A stretch of 64,000 nucleotides of DNA from Bacteroidales bacterium (GTDB lineage Bacteria > Bacteroidota > Bacteroidia > Bacteroidales > P3), in the NCBI GenBank assembly GCA_024400505.1, contig JAKSMP010000004.1, forward strand, positions 1 through 64,000, read 5' to 3'. Position numbers and translations under genes: made by a program. Each line of letters starts with the position of its first letter. Within the stretch, counting starts at the first letter, position 1. The notes under the pieces were generated by a model. The model saw nothing but the letters and a program-made list of their open reading frames with translations, did not search any database and had not been told where the DNA came from. Below, in pieces: positions 36,244-45,118 of the stretch.

Positions 36244-36368
36244 ATTCAGGTGTGCCTCCGGCACACTCTGCGTCTAGGCCTTATACCCCACAGAGGTTTT
36301 TGCTCAAAACCTCTGTGGGGTTTCGCACCGACTTGGGGCGGTGGAATAGTGTCTCCGACACTAGGACT
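36244..36368 (-). repeat. 125-bp REP-like repeat, copy D (inverted)
   Basis: Same three-hairpin structure as copy C, 210 bp further on and in the same orientation. The differences cluster in loops and between stems, so the stems look preserved. A short open frame over it (36250-36432) is not supported as a gene. Confidence 0.9.
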
Positions 36369-36511
36369 ACCGCCAAAATGCGCATGTGTTGAATACGCTT
36401 ATGTCGCATCGGATTTACCATCCGCAGATTAATAATCCAGTCTCACACAATATTGTTGAATGATTAATTCGGTTTGCAAAATTAAAGCAAATCCGACACA
36501 ACAACTAGCGA

Positions 36512-36529
36512 TTAGAATATCCGTGAGGA
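36512..36529 (+). repeat. 18-bp border repeat, right copy
   Basis: TTAGAATATCCGTGAGGA, partner of 35165-35182, about 140 bp after the last REP-like copy. Confidence 0.6.
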
Positions 36530-36572
36530 TTGACAACAAAACATCAACAAAAGGATTACATTGATATTTTCT

Positions 36573-36941
36573 TTAACTTTTCCAGTACCGGTATTTTCTC
36601 AATTCATCCTGAAGTTGTTTTACTGCCCAAGTAATTAGAGCAGCATCATCTACAAGACCCCCAGGCATAAAGTCAGGAATTAGGTCAAGTGGAGAAACGA
36701 CATAGATGATGACAGCAATGGCAAATGCAAGTTTTGTTGCACTGTATTCTTTATAACTTCCATTCGTAATATCTCTGACATAAGAAACAATACTTTTTAA
36801 GTCTTCCAAAACGTCTTTGAGGCCATCCTTTGAAAACATTTTTGTTACAGATTCCAAAAGAGTTCTTGTTTTCGCTGGATTGTTGATATATTCACCAGAT
36901 TTATTCAGCCATTTTTCTTTGAAGGTTTCTACAACACCCAT
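36573..36941 (-). CDS. YkvA/DUF1232 family membrane protein
   Basis: A 122-residue protein. A helical N-terminal half precedes the DUF1232 core: TKLAFAIAVIIYVVSPLDLI (membrane segment about 70-88) and DLIPDFMPGGLVDDAALITW. The family has no assigned biochemical function. A minus-strand -7-like box TATATTTG lies at 37270-37277, about 330 bp upstream, and could be its promoter. Otherwise it stands alone between repeat-rich spacers. Confidence 0.88.
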   Translation of the reverse strand: MGVVETFKEKWLNKSGEYINNPAKTRTLLESVTKMFSKDGLKDVLEDLKSIVSYVRDITNGSYKEYSATKLAFAIAVIIYVVSPLDLIPDFMPGGLVDDAALITWAVKQLQDELRKYRYWKS

Positions 36942-37424
36942 AATACTGACCCTTTATCCGTGTCGGGCGCAACTTTTTGTTCCCAACTTGGCTCGGGGTT
37001 GGGGGATACAAAAAGAAAAAGTGGAGCCATCCATTACTAACCATATTTCTGTCAGTAGGGCTGGACTCCCGGATTACGAAAATAAGGTCAAGATGAAAAG
37101 CCCCACATGGTGTATCGTAAAGGATATACGAATACAAACCAAGGGAGCACATCGTTTGACTTTATCCCTCGTAATCATGCAAAATGTCCAGTTTTACTGA
37201 CAAGGAATAAAGCGTATAATGCGCTTTCTCAATTAATTGCGATGCTATTGCTCGCTAGCATCAACTATGCAAATATACATCTTTTTTTGGAAATGAAGAT
37301 TCCAAATATGGGAAATGATGTTTTTCAGAAGGATGATGAGCTTGATAAATGCAAATAATGTATCCATACATAATACCTAGCAAAACGCCTATCACTAGCC
37401 ACTAAGCACAGCCTAAGTTATGCC

Positions 37425-37533
37425 AACCCGAGGATGTAAGTAAGGATCGACGTTGATGCTAACTTACGCCTAGCCGCTATCCTAAGCAGCGATGAGAGCC
37501 ATCGTTTCGCAACGATCAAGCCCCTCTTTGGGG
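37425..37533. other. Structured intergenic stretch with stacked hairpins
   Basis: Within the gene-poor spacer 36942-37785 several stems lie in a row. These are GTAAGT / ACTTAC (37436-37441 with 37462-37467), ATCGTT-TCGC-AACGAT (37501-37516) and CCCC / GGGG (37521-37524 with 37530-37533). It could be a non-coding RNA or another repeat relic. No known RNA family recognised. Nothing is seen in 36942-37424. Confidence 0.3.
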
Positions 37534-37602
37534 AAGCTGAGAACATGGTTGAAAATGAGGCATGTACAAAACGGCTTGTTGGTTGGTCGTTTTTTTGTCA
37601 GC

Positions 37603-37692
37603 AGATATGGGGTTTACGTTCAGAAGATATATGGTTGCTCGTCGTAAGATATATATGTTCTGACTGTGGAGATATAGGGTTGCTGAGCGCAA
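37603..37692 (+). repeat. Degenerate 22-23-bp tandem repeat
   Basis: Four consecutive units each starting AGATAT (37603, 37625, 37647 and 37670), sharing a GGTT-like centre in three of them. It lies within a short open frame that I do not call as a gene. Confidence 0.5.
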
Positions 37693-37728
37693 AGAATAGG
37701 AGTGATGAAATGATGGTTTCCGCGAAAA

Positions 37729-37763
37729 GAAAAAGGCTTGCCCGGGTGGGCAAGCCTTTTTCT
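37729..37763 (-). terminator. Terminator downstream of the 37786-38445 gene
   Basis: Perfect stem AAAAAGGCTTGCC / GGCAAGCCTTTTT (about 37730-37742 with 37749-37761), T-rich on the minus-strand side. It can act in both directions. Confidence 0.85.
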
Positions 37764-37785
37764 TTATGCTGAGGATAAATGGGGA

Positions 37786-38445
37786 TCACATGTTGATGTT
37801 GAGGCCGACAAAAAGGCGGCTTGAGGAGCCTAGGGCCGAGGTGCCGCCAGCCATGTTGGTGAGGGTGAAGGTGTAGCCACCATGGAAGCCCACCTGATCG
37901 AAGTTGAGGCCAAAACCAAAGGTGGCCGACAAACCAAAGCGTTCCATATAGAAATCGGAGGAGGTGGCGTCGTCGGTTTGGAAATTGTTGACAGTGGTGT
38001 TGTGCTCCAATGGACCAGCAAAATAATGATAATCGGTGGTGTTGATGACACCAAAATAGATATTGGGGCCGCCAAAGAGGGTGAAGTTGGAGGTGTTGCT
38101 GAGGCGGAGCGCCACGCTGAGCTGGAGCGGGACGGTGACGTCAATCTGGCGGTATTTGGCATCGACGCCAGTAAAATTGAGATAGGTGGCTTTCTGGCTG
38201 CCTTGGTAGTACTCGCCATTCAGCCCAATGGACAAACCGATGGGCCCCAACAGTTTCATTCGGCAACCAAAACCGGCAAAGAAACCGGGATGGGTGGTGG
38301 TGTCGGTATGGGTGACACCCAGAATGGTGTTGGAGGTGGTGATGGTGTTTTGGATATATCCGGCGTGGAAATTGAACTGAGCATGAGCCATATTGGCGGC
38401 CAGGCAGCAAACTGCAAGGAATAGAGTGAGTACTATTTTCTTCAT
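37786..38445 (-). CDS. Outer-membrane beta-barrel protein
   Basis: A 219-residue exported protein with a Sec signal peptide (about 1-22, ending MAHAQ). The mature part has alternating strands and glycines typical of the small eight-stranded barrels (OMP_b-brl type): FNFHAGYIQNTI, IGLSIGLNGEYYQG, FTLFGGPNIYFG and a closing SSRLFVGLNINM. No lipobox. It is isolated, with a terminator after it; function unknown. Confidence 0.82.
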   Translation of the reverse strand: MKKIVLTLFLAVCCLAANMAHAQFNFHAGYIQNTITTSNTILGVTHTDTTTHPGFFAGFGCRMKLLGPIGLSIGLNGEYYQGSQKATYLNFTGVDAKYRQIDVTVPLQLSVALRLSNTSNFTLFGGPNIYFGVINTTDYHYFAGPLEHNTTVNNFQTDDATSSDFYMERFGLSATFGFGLNFDQVGFHGGYTFTLTNMAGGTSALGSSSRLFVGLNINM

Positions 38446-38587
38446 AGAAATGAGATTTTTTCTGTTACAACTCCTATTTTAACGAATAATGTGGCAAAAT
38501 ATTATTCTCGGGCGAAATTAATAAAGAATCTTTAGCAACATGATATATTTCAATACCCGTTAGGAAGAATTGATTTTTTCACCTAAA

Positions 38588-38615
38588 CCCTTGCTGAGGC
38601 CTGCCTCAGCAAGGG
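38588..38615. repeat. Perfect 12-bp palindrome (REP-like)
   Basis: CCCTTGCTGAGG-CCTG-CCTCAGCAAGGG. No T-run follows on either strand, so it is not a typical terminator. It is similar to the palindrome at 34649-34676. Confidence 0.7.
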
Positions 38616-38766
38616 GACTGAAAGAAATTGCCAGGGTTAAAAGTATTTCATCGTGTGCGATGTGCATATCTGAAACGTGATTGGTACCTGCGAAGCAATC
38701 TGCCCAAAACAAGCCTCAAAATAACCTATGAAATAAAATTTTAGAAGTTACCATAAAAAAAATTCG

Positions 38767-38774
38767 TATATTTG
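38767..38774 (+). promoter_or_regulatory. -7 box of the DUF349 operon
   Basis: TATATTTG followed by CA, about 84 bp before the DUF349 start. It probably drives the run to the SUI1 gene. Confidence 0.65.
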
Positions 38775-38857
38775 CATTTGCCATTAGGCAGAGTTAATCC
38801 CAAATTAATGTCTATAACTATATGTTATAGAACTAATTCTAATTAATAACCCATATT

Positions 38858-40723
38858 ATGGAAGAACTGAACGAAAAGCAGGAAAACGTTCAAAACGAAG
38901 TACTGCAATCTGTTGCCGAGCAGCCCGCTGCCGACAATGACACTAACACAACTAACACCAACCCCGAGCCCGCTCCCGAAACCGAGAACGAACCCGAGCC
39001 CGAGATGGACTGCTCAGCCATGAGCCGTGAAGAGTTGCTGGAAGCACTCAAGACCCTCCTTGAAGAGGATGTGGCCAAAATCCGCAACCGCGTGAGCGCC
39101 ATCCGCGCACAATTCACCACGCTCAACAAAGAGGTGGAGAAAGCAGCCTACGAAGCTTTCCTGGCCGAAGGTGGCAACAAGGAAGACTACAAAGCTGCCA
39201 ACGACCAAGTGGCCGATGAGTTCTTCAAACTCTTTGACATCTACCGCAATCGCCGCCTGAAAATGCAAGAGGAGATTGACGCTCAGAAACTGCGCAACCT
39301 GGAAGCCAAACGCCAGATTTTGGAAGAGCTGCGTGTGCTGATCAGCAAAGACGAAGAGACCCTGAAGCAGACCTACGACGATTTCAACGCCATCCAAGAC
39401 AAATGGAAAGAGATTGGCGATGTGCCCCGTGAGCAGATGAACGACCTGTGGCAGAACTACCATTTCCTTATCGAACAGTTCTTCAACAAAGTGAAAATCA
39501 ACAAAGAGCTGCGTATGCTCGACCTCAAGCGCAATCTGGAGCAGAAGATACAGCTCTGCGAACGTGCCGAGGAGCTGATAGTGGAGACTTCGGTGGTGAA
39601 AGCGTTCAAGAGTCTGCAGGAGCTCCGCAGCAAGTGGAAAGAGATTGGCCCCGTGCCTCAGGAGCAGAACGAGGAGATATGGCAGCGTTTCAACAACGCC
39701 GCCAACAAGATTGACGAGCGCCGCCAGGAATACTACGACCAGCGCAAAGAGGAACTGGACCAGAACTTACTGGCCAAGCAGGCCCTCATAGCCAAGGCCG
39801 AGGAACTCACCCAGCAGATGCCCACCTCCACCAAGCAGTGGAACGACACCACAGAAGCACTGGACGGCCTGCTGAAACTGTGGAAATCCATCGGCACCGT
39901 GCCCCGCGAACAGAACGAAGAGATTTGGTCAAAGTTCAAAGGCATCATCGACAAGCACTATACCGACAAGAAAGAACATTTTGGCAAGATGCGCGACGAG
40001 CAGGCCGAGAACTACAACCGCAAACTTGACCTCTGCCTCAAAGCTGAAGCCATTGCCAAGCGCGAAGACTGGAAGAAAGCCACCGAAGAGCTGCTGCAGC
40101 TGCAGGCCGAATGGAAAACCATCGGCGCCACCAGCCGCAAAGTGAGCGACAAGGTGTGGCTCCGTTTCCGCAGCGCTTGCGACGAGTTCTTTGCCAAGAA
40201 GGGCGAATTCTTCAAAGATATCCGCAGCTCAGAGGGCGAGAACCTGACCAAGAAGCAGGCCATCATCGAGGAAATCAAAGCCCACGTGTTTGGCGACAAC
40301 AAGGATGAGAACCTGGCCGCTGTCAAAGACTTCCAGCGCCGCTGGTCGGAGATTGGCCATGTGCCCATGAGCGAGAAAGACCGCGTGCAGAAAGAATATC
40401 GCGGCTTGATTGACCACATCTTTGAGCAGCTCAAGATCTCGGCTCGCGAAGCAGAGGAGAACAATTACCGTGCTCGTGTGCGCAACTTCTCCGGCGACAC
40501 CAAGAAGTTTGTCAACAACGAACGCCAAGAGCTCCAGGACCGCATCGAGAAATTCCGCAGCGACATCAAACTGTGGGAGAATAACCTCGGTTTCCTCGCT
40601 TCAAGCAAGCAGGCCGACCTGCTGAAGGAAGAGTTTGAGCGCAAGATGCAGGCTGCCCGCCAGCAGATTGCCCTCCTCCAGGCCAAGCTCCGCATACTCG
40701 ACGAAACCAATGAACAGGAATAA
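38858..40723 (+). CDS. DUF349 repeat protein
   Basis: A 621-residue, highly charged, largely helical cytoplasmic protein. After an acidic Pro/Glu/Asn-rich N-terminus (about 1-48) come repeated DUF349 units, recognisable by recurring W-K-x-I-G-x-(V/T)-P-R-E-Q patterns: DKWKEIGDVPREQ, SKWKEIGPVPQEQ, KLWKSIGTVPREQ, AEWKTIGATSRKV and RRWSEIGHVPMSE. The C-terminus is a coiled coil. The function is unknown; the gene is broadly conserved in Bacteroidetes. The GldB-like gene overlaps its end. Confidence 0.93.
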   Translation: MEELNEKQENVQNEVLQSVAEQPAADNDTNTTNTNPEPAPETENEPEPEMDCSAMSREELLEALKTLLEEDVAKIRNRVSAIRAQFTTLNKEVEKAAYEAFLAEGGNKEDYKAANDQVADEFFKLFDIYRNRRLKMQEEIDAQKLRNLEAKRQILEELRVLISKDEETLKQTYDDFNAIQDKWKEIGDVPREQMNDLWQNYHFLIEQFFNKVKINKELRMLDLKRNLEQKIQLCERAEELIVETSVVKAFKSLQELRSKWKEIGPVPQEQNEEIWQRFNNAANKIDERRQEYYDQRKEELDQNLLAKQALIAKAEELTQQMPTSTKQWNDTTEALDGLLKLWKSIGTVPREQNEEIWSKFKGIIDKHYTDKKEHFGKMRDEQAENYNRKLDLCLKAEAIAKREDWKKATEELLQLQAEWKTIGATSRKVSDKVWLRFRSACDEFFAKKGEFFKDIRSSEGENLTKKQAIIEEIKAHVFGDNKDENLAAVKDFQRRWSEIGHVPMSEKDRVQKEYRGLIDHIFEQLKISAREAEENNYRARVRNFSGDTKKFVNNERQELQDRIEKFRSDIKLWENNLGFLASSKQADLLKEEFERKMQAARQQIALLQAKLRILDETNEQE

Positions 40724-41726
40724 CACCCCGTCCATTGAAAAAATTAAAGAATCTATCTTGAAAAAAACAATTTTGACCTTGGTGGCACTGGCCAGCCTGG
40801 CTTTGGCTGGCTGCCACCACACATCTGACGAAGCGGTGCAGCTGCACCGCTTCGAAAAGGTGTTGTTCGACACACCCGTCGAGCAGCTCCAGTCCACCAT
40901 TGCCGCTACCGGCAACGAATTCCAAACCGACCTGCTGAACATCCAGCCACAGAACCCCCAGTTCATGGCCATGCTGGCCGACTTTGCCCAAGACCCCACT
41001 ATGCGCACCATCTATCATATTGTGGACAGCGTGATGGGCGACATGAGCAAGATTTCGGCCCAGCTGGGCGCCGCCCTCACCAAAGCACAGGAGCTGCACC
41101 CCGCCATGAAATACGACAAGGTGTTCACCTACGTGTCGGGCTCGTTTGACTATGATATGCGCGTGGGCTGCAACGGCCACGAGCTCATCATCAGCCTCGA
41201 CCAATACGTGCTGCCCTACACGCAGCGGTTCAACTATTTCAACTCGCCCCTCTTCCTTGTCCAGCAGAGCAAGCCCCAATATATGGTGGCCGACTGCATG
41301 GCCGCCATCGCCCGCGAGCACATAGCCATTCCCCAAGACCACGAGATGACTATGCTCGACTATATGATGGCCGAGGGTAAAGCCATCTATTTTGCCCAGC
41401 AGACCCTCCCCCACACGCCCGACAGCATCCTCATGCGCTACAGCCAAGAGCAGATGGAATGGATGGAGCAGAACGAGAAAAATGTGTGGGTGTATCTGCA
41501 AACCAACAAGGTGCTTTTCGACGTGGACTACAACCGATTCCACAACTTTATCGACGACGCACCCAAAACCAATGCTTTCAACAACTCAGCTCCCCGCACT
41601 CCCTACTACATCGGTTGGCACATCATCAGCAAGTACATGGCCAACACCAGCACCTCGATGCAGCAACTATTCGAAGAGACTGACGCCCAAAAGATACTCA
41701 ACGAATCCAACTACCGTCCTAAATGA
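40710..41726 (+). CDS. GldB-like lipoprotein
   Basis: Related to the gliding-motility lipoprotein GldB, which also occurs in non-gliding Bacteroidetes. From ATG 40710 the product is 338 residues and overlaps the DUF349 gene by 14 bases. A TTG at 40758 would give the more compact signal MKKTILTLVALASLALAGC, so the true start is open. The lipobox LAGC is clear either way. Then come VQLHRFEKVLFDTP, ISLDQYVLPY, MLDYMMAEGKAIYF and GWHIISKYM, typical of the family's periplasmic domain. The next gene overlaps by 4 bases. Confidence 0.85.
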   Translation: MNRNNTPSIEKIKESILKKTILTLVALASLALAGCHHTSDEAVQLHRFEKVLFDTPVEQLQSTIAATGNEFQTDLLNIQPQNPQFMAMLADFAQDPTMRTIYHIVDSVMGDMSKISAQLGAALTKAQELHPAMKYDKVFTYVSGSFDYDMRVGCNGHELIISLDQYVLPYTQRFNYFNSPLFLVQQSKPQYMVADCMAAIAREHIAIPQDHEMTMLDYMMAEGKAIYFAQQTLPHTPDSILMRYSQEQMEWMEQNEKNVWVYLQTNKVLFDVDYNRFHNFIDDAPKTNAFNNSAPRTPYYIGWHIISKYMANTSTSMQQLFEETDAQKILNESNYRPK

Positions 41727-43681
41727 GAAATAAAAGCAAAGCTTGGATCAAAACAAGCAACATCTACAAATACCTTCTTGCCAAATCAGTACTCGCGCTC
41801 CTGCTCTTAGTTGCAGCCCAAGCGTTTTTCTATTTCTACAACACTCGCATCTTCCACGTCCAAGATGCTCGAGAATGGCTTGGCATCCTCTGGGGCAACC
41901 TCATCTTCAACTGCTCCACCCTGGGATATGTCTTCCTCCCCTTCTACGCCGTCAACCTGCTGCCATTCAAGTTTCGCTGGAACAAGCATTTCCACCGCCT
42001 CACCGAGATATTCCTCTATTATCTGCCCATCGTGCTACTGCTGGGCATCAACATCGGCGATGCCGCCTACTATCAATTCACCTACCGCAATCTCAGCGGC
42101 GAGATATTCAAGTATGTGGGCGTGGGTGGCGACATGGGTGCCTTATGGCCCCATTTCCTGATTGACTACTGGCCTGCCACCCTCTTTGGCCTCTGCAGCT
42201 TTGTGGTGCTCTTCTGGTTGGGCAGCCAGCTACACCTTACCAATCGCAACAAGCACAACAAGCACACTGTCAACGACCTCGTGGGCATGGTGATGGGTGC
42301 CCTATGCATCATTTTTCTTTTCCGCGGCGGCTTTGGCAAAAACGTGCAGTGGCGCGATGCCGCCAAATACTGCCAGGCCAAGAACAGCGCCCTTGTCACC
42401 AACAGCGGCTACAACATCCTCCGCACCCTTTGGGAAGACAAACTTGAGGAGGTCAACTACATGACCCCGTCTGAAGCCCAAAAACAATTCAACCCCGTAT
42501 TCGAGCCCGACACCACGCTACCCATGCCTCAGCCCACCGACTATTGGGCTGCCCATGCCGGCAAGTGGGCCACCCTTGTGGCCGATTCGCTCCAGCCCTT
42601 GGCCACCCCCAAAGCCACACAGGCCAACGTGGTGATAATCGTGCTGGAAAGCTTTTCGCAAGAATACATGGGCTGCTACAACCAAGGCATCATGCCCTCC
42701 TTCACCCCCTTCCTCGACTCGCTGGCCCAGCACAGCTTCGTCTATCAAGGTCGATCCAATGGCAAGAAATCCATCGAAGGCATTCCCGCCATCTTTGCCT
42801 CCATCCCCACCCTCATGACCTTCCCCCTCACCCTCAGCGACTATGCCAACAACGACCTCTACGCCCTCCCCGACGTGCTCAGTCACCATGGCTATCACAC
42901 AGCTTTCTTCCACGGCAGCTACAACGGCGTTATGGGGTTCGACTATCTCTGCTCCCACATGGGATTCAACGAGTATTATGGCAAGAACGAATACCTGGCC
43001 GACCGATATGCCCGCCAAGAGGACTTCGACGGCTGCTGGGGCATCTACGACGAGCACTTCCTCCAATACATGGTGCGCAAACTCAGCACTTTCCCACAAC
43101 CCTTCATGGCTGGCGCGTTCACCCTCTCGTCGCACCACCCCTACACCATGCAGCCCGGCCACGAGAACGATTTCCAAGAAGGACCTCACCCACTCTGCCG
43201 CGTGGTGATGTACAGCGACAACGCATTGCGCAAATTCTTCGACGCTGCCCGCCAAACATCCTGGTATGACAACACCCTCTTCGTCATCACCGCCGACCAC
43301 CCCGGCCAAGGCCTGCACCCAGCCTACAACGACTACAACGGCTGGTATCGCATCCCCATGATGTTCTATCTGCCCCGAGCCGATGAGGCCCACAACCACC
43401 ATACCTACACCCGTCTCATGCAGCAGACCGACATCATGCCCACCCTGCTCGACTACCTTGGCATCCAGACCCATGCCGTCTGCTTTGGCACCAGCGCATT
43501 CCGCTCCCCTAACCAGGGATGGCAGATTGCCTACGGCAACGGATACTACCAGCTTGAAACCCAAGACGGTATAGCCGTCCTCTGCGACCAGAAAGAGGAA
43601 GGCAACGGAAACTTCCCCCTCCTCAAAGCCGTCATCCAGCAATACAACCAACGCCTCATCCAGAACAAACTCAAGCAATAG
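41723..43681 (+). CDS. LtaS-like membrane sulfatase/phosphoethanolamine-type transferase
   Basis: A 652-residue alkaline-phosphatase-fold enzyme with five N-terminal membrane segments (about 17-37, 50-70, 92-112, 146-166 and 186-202) and an outside catalytic domain. NVVIIVLESFSQEYMG (about 302-317) gives the metal-binding Glu. RSNGKKSIEGIPAI provides the nucleophile position, Ser here instead of Thr. VITADHP gives further metal ligands. Bacteroidetes lack lipoteichoic acid, so a glycerophosphate or phosphoethanolamine transfer to another envelope glycan or lipid is more likely; the substrate is unknown. It overlaps the GldB-like gene and precedes a lipid kinase. Confidence 0.88.
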   Translation: MRNKSKAWIKTSNIYKYLLAKSVLALLLLVAAQAFFYFYNTRIFHVQDAREWLGILWGNLIFNCSTLGYVFLPFYAVNLLPFKFRWNKHFHRLTEIFLYYLPIVLLLGINIGDAAYYQFTYRNLSGEIFKYVGVGGDMGALWPHFLIDYWPATLFGLCSFVVLFWLGSQLHLTNRNKHNKHTVNDLVGMVMGALCIIFLFRGGFGKNVQWRDAAKYCQAKNSALVTNSGYNILRTLWEDKLEEVNYMTPSEAQKQFNPVFEPDTTLPMPQPTDYWAAHAGKWATLVADSLQPLATPKATQANVVIIVLESFSQEYMGCYNQGIMPSFTPFLDSLAQHSFVYQGRSNGKKSIEGIPAIFASIPTLMTFPLTLSDYANNDLYALPDVLSHHGYHTAFFHGSYNGVMGFDYLCSHMGFNEYYGKNEYLADRYARQEDFDGCWGIYDEHFLQYMVRKLSTFPQPFMAGAFTLSSHHPYTMQPGHENDFQEGPHPLCRVVMYSDNALRKFFDAARQTSWYDNTLFVITADHPGQGLHPAYNDYNGWYRIPMMFYLPRADEAHNHHTYTRLMQQTDIMPTLLDYLGIQTHAVCFGTSAFRSPNQGWQIAYGNGYYQLETQDGIAVLCDQKEEGNGNFPLLKAVIQQYNQRLIQNKLKQ

Positions 43682-43698
43682 CTCCATCCTTCAAAACC

Positions 43699-44652
43699 AT
43701 GAAAAAGAGAATGCTAGTCATCGTCAATCCCATCTCGGGCATTGGCCGTCAGAAAAAAATTGAGAGGCTGCTCAACGACAACCTCAACCACGACATCTAC
43801 GATTTCGAGGTGCGCTATACCCAGCACATCCACCACGGCACCCTCCTAGCACAACAGGGTGCCGACGAAGGCTTCGACGTTATCACCGCCGTGGGAGGCG
43901 ATGGCAGCATCAACGATGTCATTGCTGGCATTCACGGTTCCGATGCCACGCTGGGCATCATTCCCTGTGGCAGCGGCAACGGGCTGGCCCGCTGCATGCG
44001 CATTCCGCTCATTCCCGCCTTCGCCATCCGCATACTCAACCAGCAAAACACCGGCCTCATCGACACCATCACCCTCAACGATACCTACTACATCGCCAGC
44101 ATAGCCGGCGTGGGATTCGACGCCCTCATCGCCCGACTTATGCAGAACGTCAAAACCCGCGGATTCCCTGCTTACCTCAACCTCGTGCTGCACGAATACC
44201 CCATCTACGAGTCCAAAGACTATCGCATGGTCATCGACGGCCAAGAGATACAACGCAAAGCCTGGTTCACCACCTTTGCCAACAGCAACCAATTCGGCTA
44301 CAATGCCGCCGTGGCACCCCAAGCCAAGCTCGACGACGGACTCATCGATATCAGCATCGTCGATAAAATCCCCATCGAGCACATCGGCATCACCGGCCCG
44401 CTCATCTATGCCAACCATTTCGAACTCAGCCAACATGTGGAGATGTTCAAAGCCAGCGATGTGTGGGTCTATGGCAACGTTGACCGCTGGGTCAACATCG
44501 ATGGCGAAGGAGCCAACGTGGGCACCGAGCTCCATTTCGTCAACCAAAAGCAATCGCTCAAAGTACTAAAGCGTAACATGAAAGAGCCCCTCATCATCCG
44601 CCACGCTGCCGACACCATCAAAAAGACCATCGACCAGTTGGTCGAAGGTTAA
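43699..44652 (+). CDS. Diacylglycerol kinase-family lipid kinase (YegS/BmrU-like)
   Basis: A 317-residue soluble lipid kinase. It has MLVIVNPISGIGRQKK at the N-terminus, the nucleotide motif AVGGDGSINDV near residue 64 and IIPCGSGNGLARCM near residue 92. The IAGVGFDALIARLM stretch and a C-terminal beta-domain complete the fold. The family phosphorylates diacylglycerol or similar lipids; the substrate here is unknown. It starts 17 bp after the LtaS-like gene, where recycling of diacylglycerol released by that enzyme would make sense. Confidence 0.92.
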   Translation: MKKRMLVIVNPISGIGRQKKIERLLNDNLNHDIYDFEVRYTQHIHHGTLLAQQGADEGFDVITAVGGDGSINDVIAGIHGSDATLGIIPCGSGNGLARCMRIPLIPAFAIRILNQQNTGLIDTITLNDTYYIASIAGVGFDALIARLMQNVKTRGFPAYLNLVLHEYPIYESKDYRMVIDGQEIQRKAWFTTFANSNQFGYNAAVAPQAKLDDGLIDISIVDKIPIEHIGITGPLIYANHFELSQHVEMFKASDVWVYGNVDRWVNIDGEGANVGTELHFVNQKQSLKVLKRNMKEPLIIRHAADTIKKTIDQLVEG

Positions 44653-44679
44653 ATCCAATCCACACCAAACACACACAAC

Positions 44680-45009
44680 ATGGCAAAAAACAAAACCGGA
44701 GTGGTCTATTCCACCAACCCCGACTTTCAATACCAATACGAAGACGAAGACCCCATCATCGACACCCTCCCACCCCAGCAGCAGAAACTGCGTGTGCGCA
44801 TGGAGCGCAGCGGGCGTGGGGGCAAAACCGTCACAGTGGTCGATAACTTTGTGGGCACCCCCGACGACATGTCCCTCCTGGGCAAAGCCCTCAAAAGCAA
44901 ATGTGGTGTAGGCGGCAGCGCCAAAGACGGTCAGATCATCATCCAAGGCGATTTTCGCGACCGAGTCATCACCCTGCTCAAAGAAATGGGCTACACCCAA
45001 ACCAAATAG
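44680..45009 (+). CDS. SUI1/YciH family translation factor
   Basis: A 109-residue homologue of eukaryotic eIF1. The conserved core is RMERSGRGGKTVTVV near residue 50, followed by CGVGGSAKDGQIIIQGDFRD and the C-terminal LKEMGY. Bacterial members may influence start-codon fidelity; the physiological role is not settled. It is the last gene of the plus-strand run. Confidence 0.93.
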   Translation: MAKNKTGVVYSTNPDFQYQYEDEDPIIDTLPPQQQKLRVRMERSGRGGKTVTVVDNFVGTPDDMSLLGKALKSKCGVGGSAKDGQIIIQGDFRDRVITLLKEMGYTQTK

Positions 45010-45118
45010 CCACACCAAGCCACTCATTCTGCCTTACAATAATAGGCAACGCCCCGATAGAAAATAAAAAGAAACACTCCTAGAGAGGTTAAAAAATTCA
45101 GCGGCAACAGTTTTCGTT

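Larger units (their letters stand above)
35193..36368 (+). mobile_element. RAYT-REP cluster (transposase with flanking hairpin repeats)
   Basis: One IS200-like Y1 transposase gene with direct copies A and B on either side and inverted copies C and D downstream, in the order A-tnp-B-C'-D'. Copies C and D read on the minus strand share with A/B the AGTGTCGGAGACACT hairpin and a GTGCGAAACCCCACA block. This matches the organisation of REP-associated tyrosine transposases and their non-autonomous repeats known from proteobacteria. Whether it is active is unknown. Confidence 0.75.

Noticed and set aside
35193..36368. CRISPR array
   Set aside because: Only four large repeats, in two orientations, without regular short spacers or cas genes. 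The layout fits REP-like elements instead.
36004..36432. Two open frames over repeat copies B, C and D
   Set aside because: They translate repeat hairpins (PLWGFAPTWGGGIVSPTLG in both) and owe their similarity to the DNA repeat, not to a shared protein.
37545..37772. 75-codon plus frame before the 37.8-kb barrel gene
   Set aside because: It runs through the degenerate tandem repeat and into the terminator stem, so it is unlikely to be a gene.
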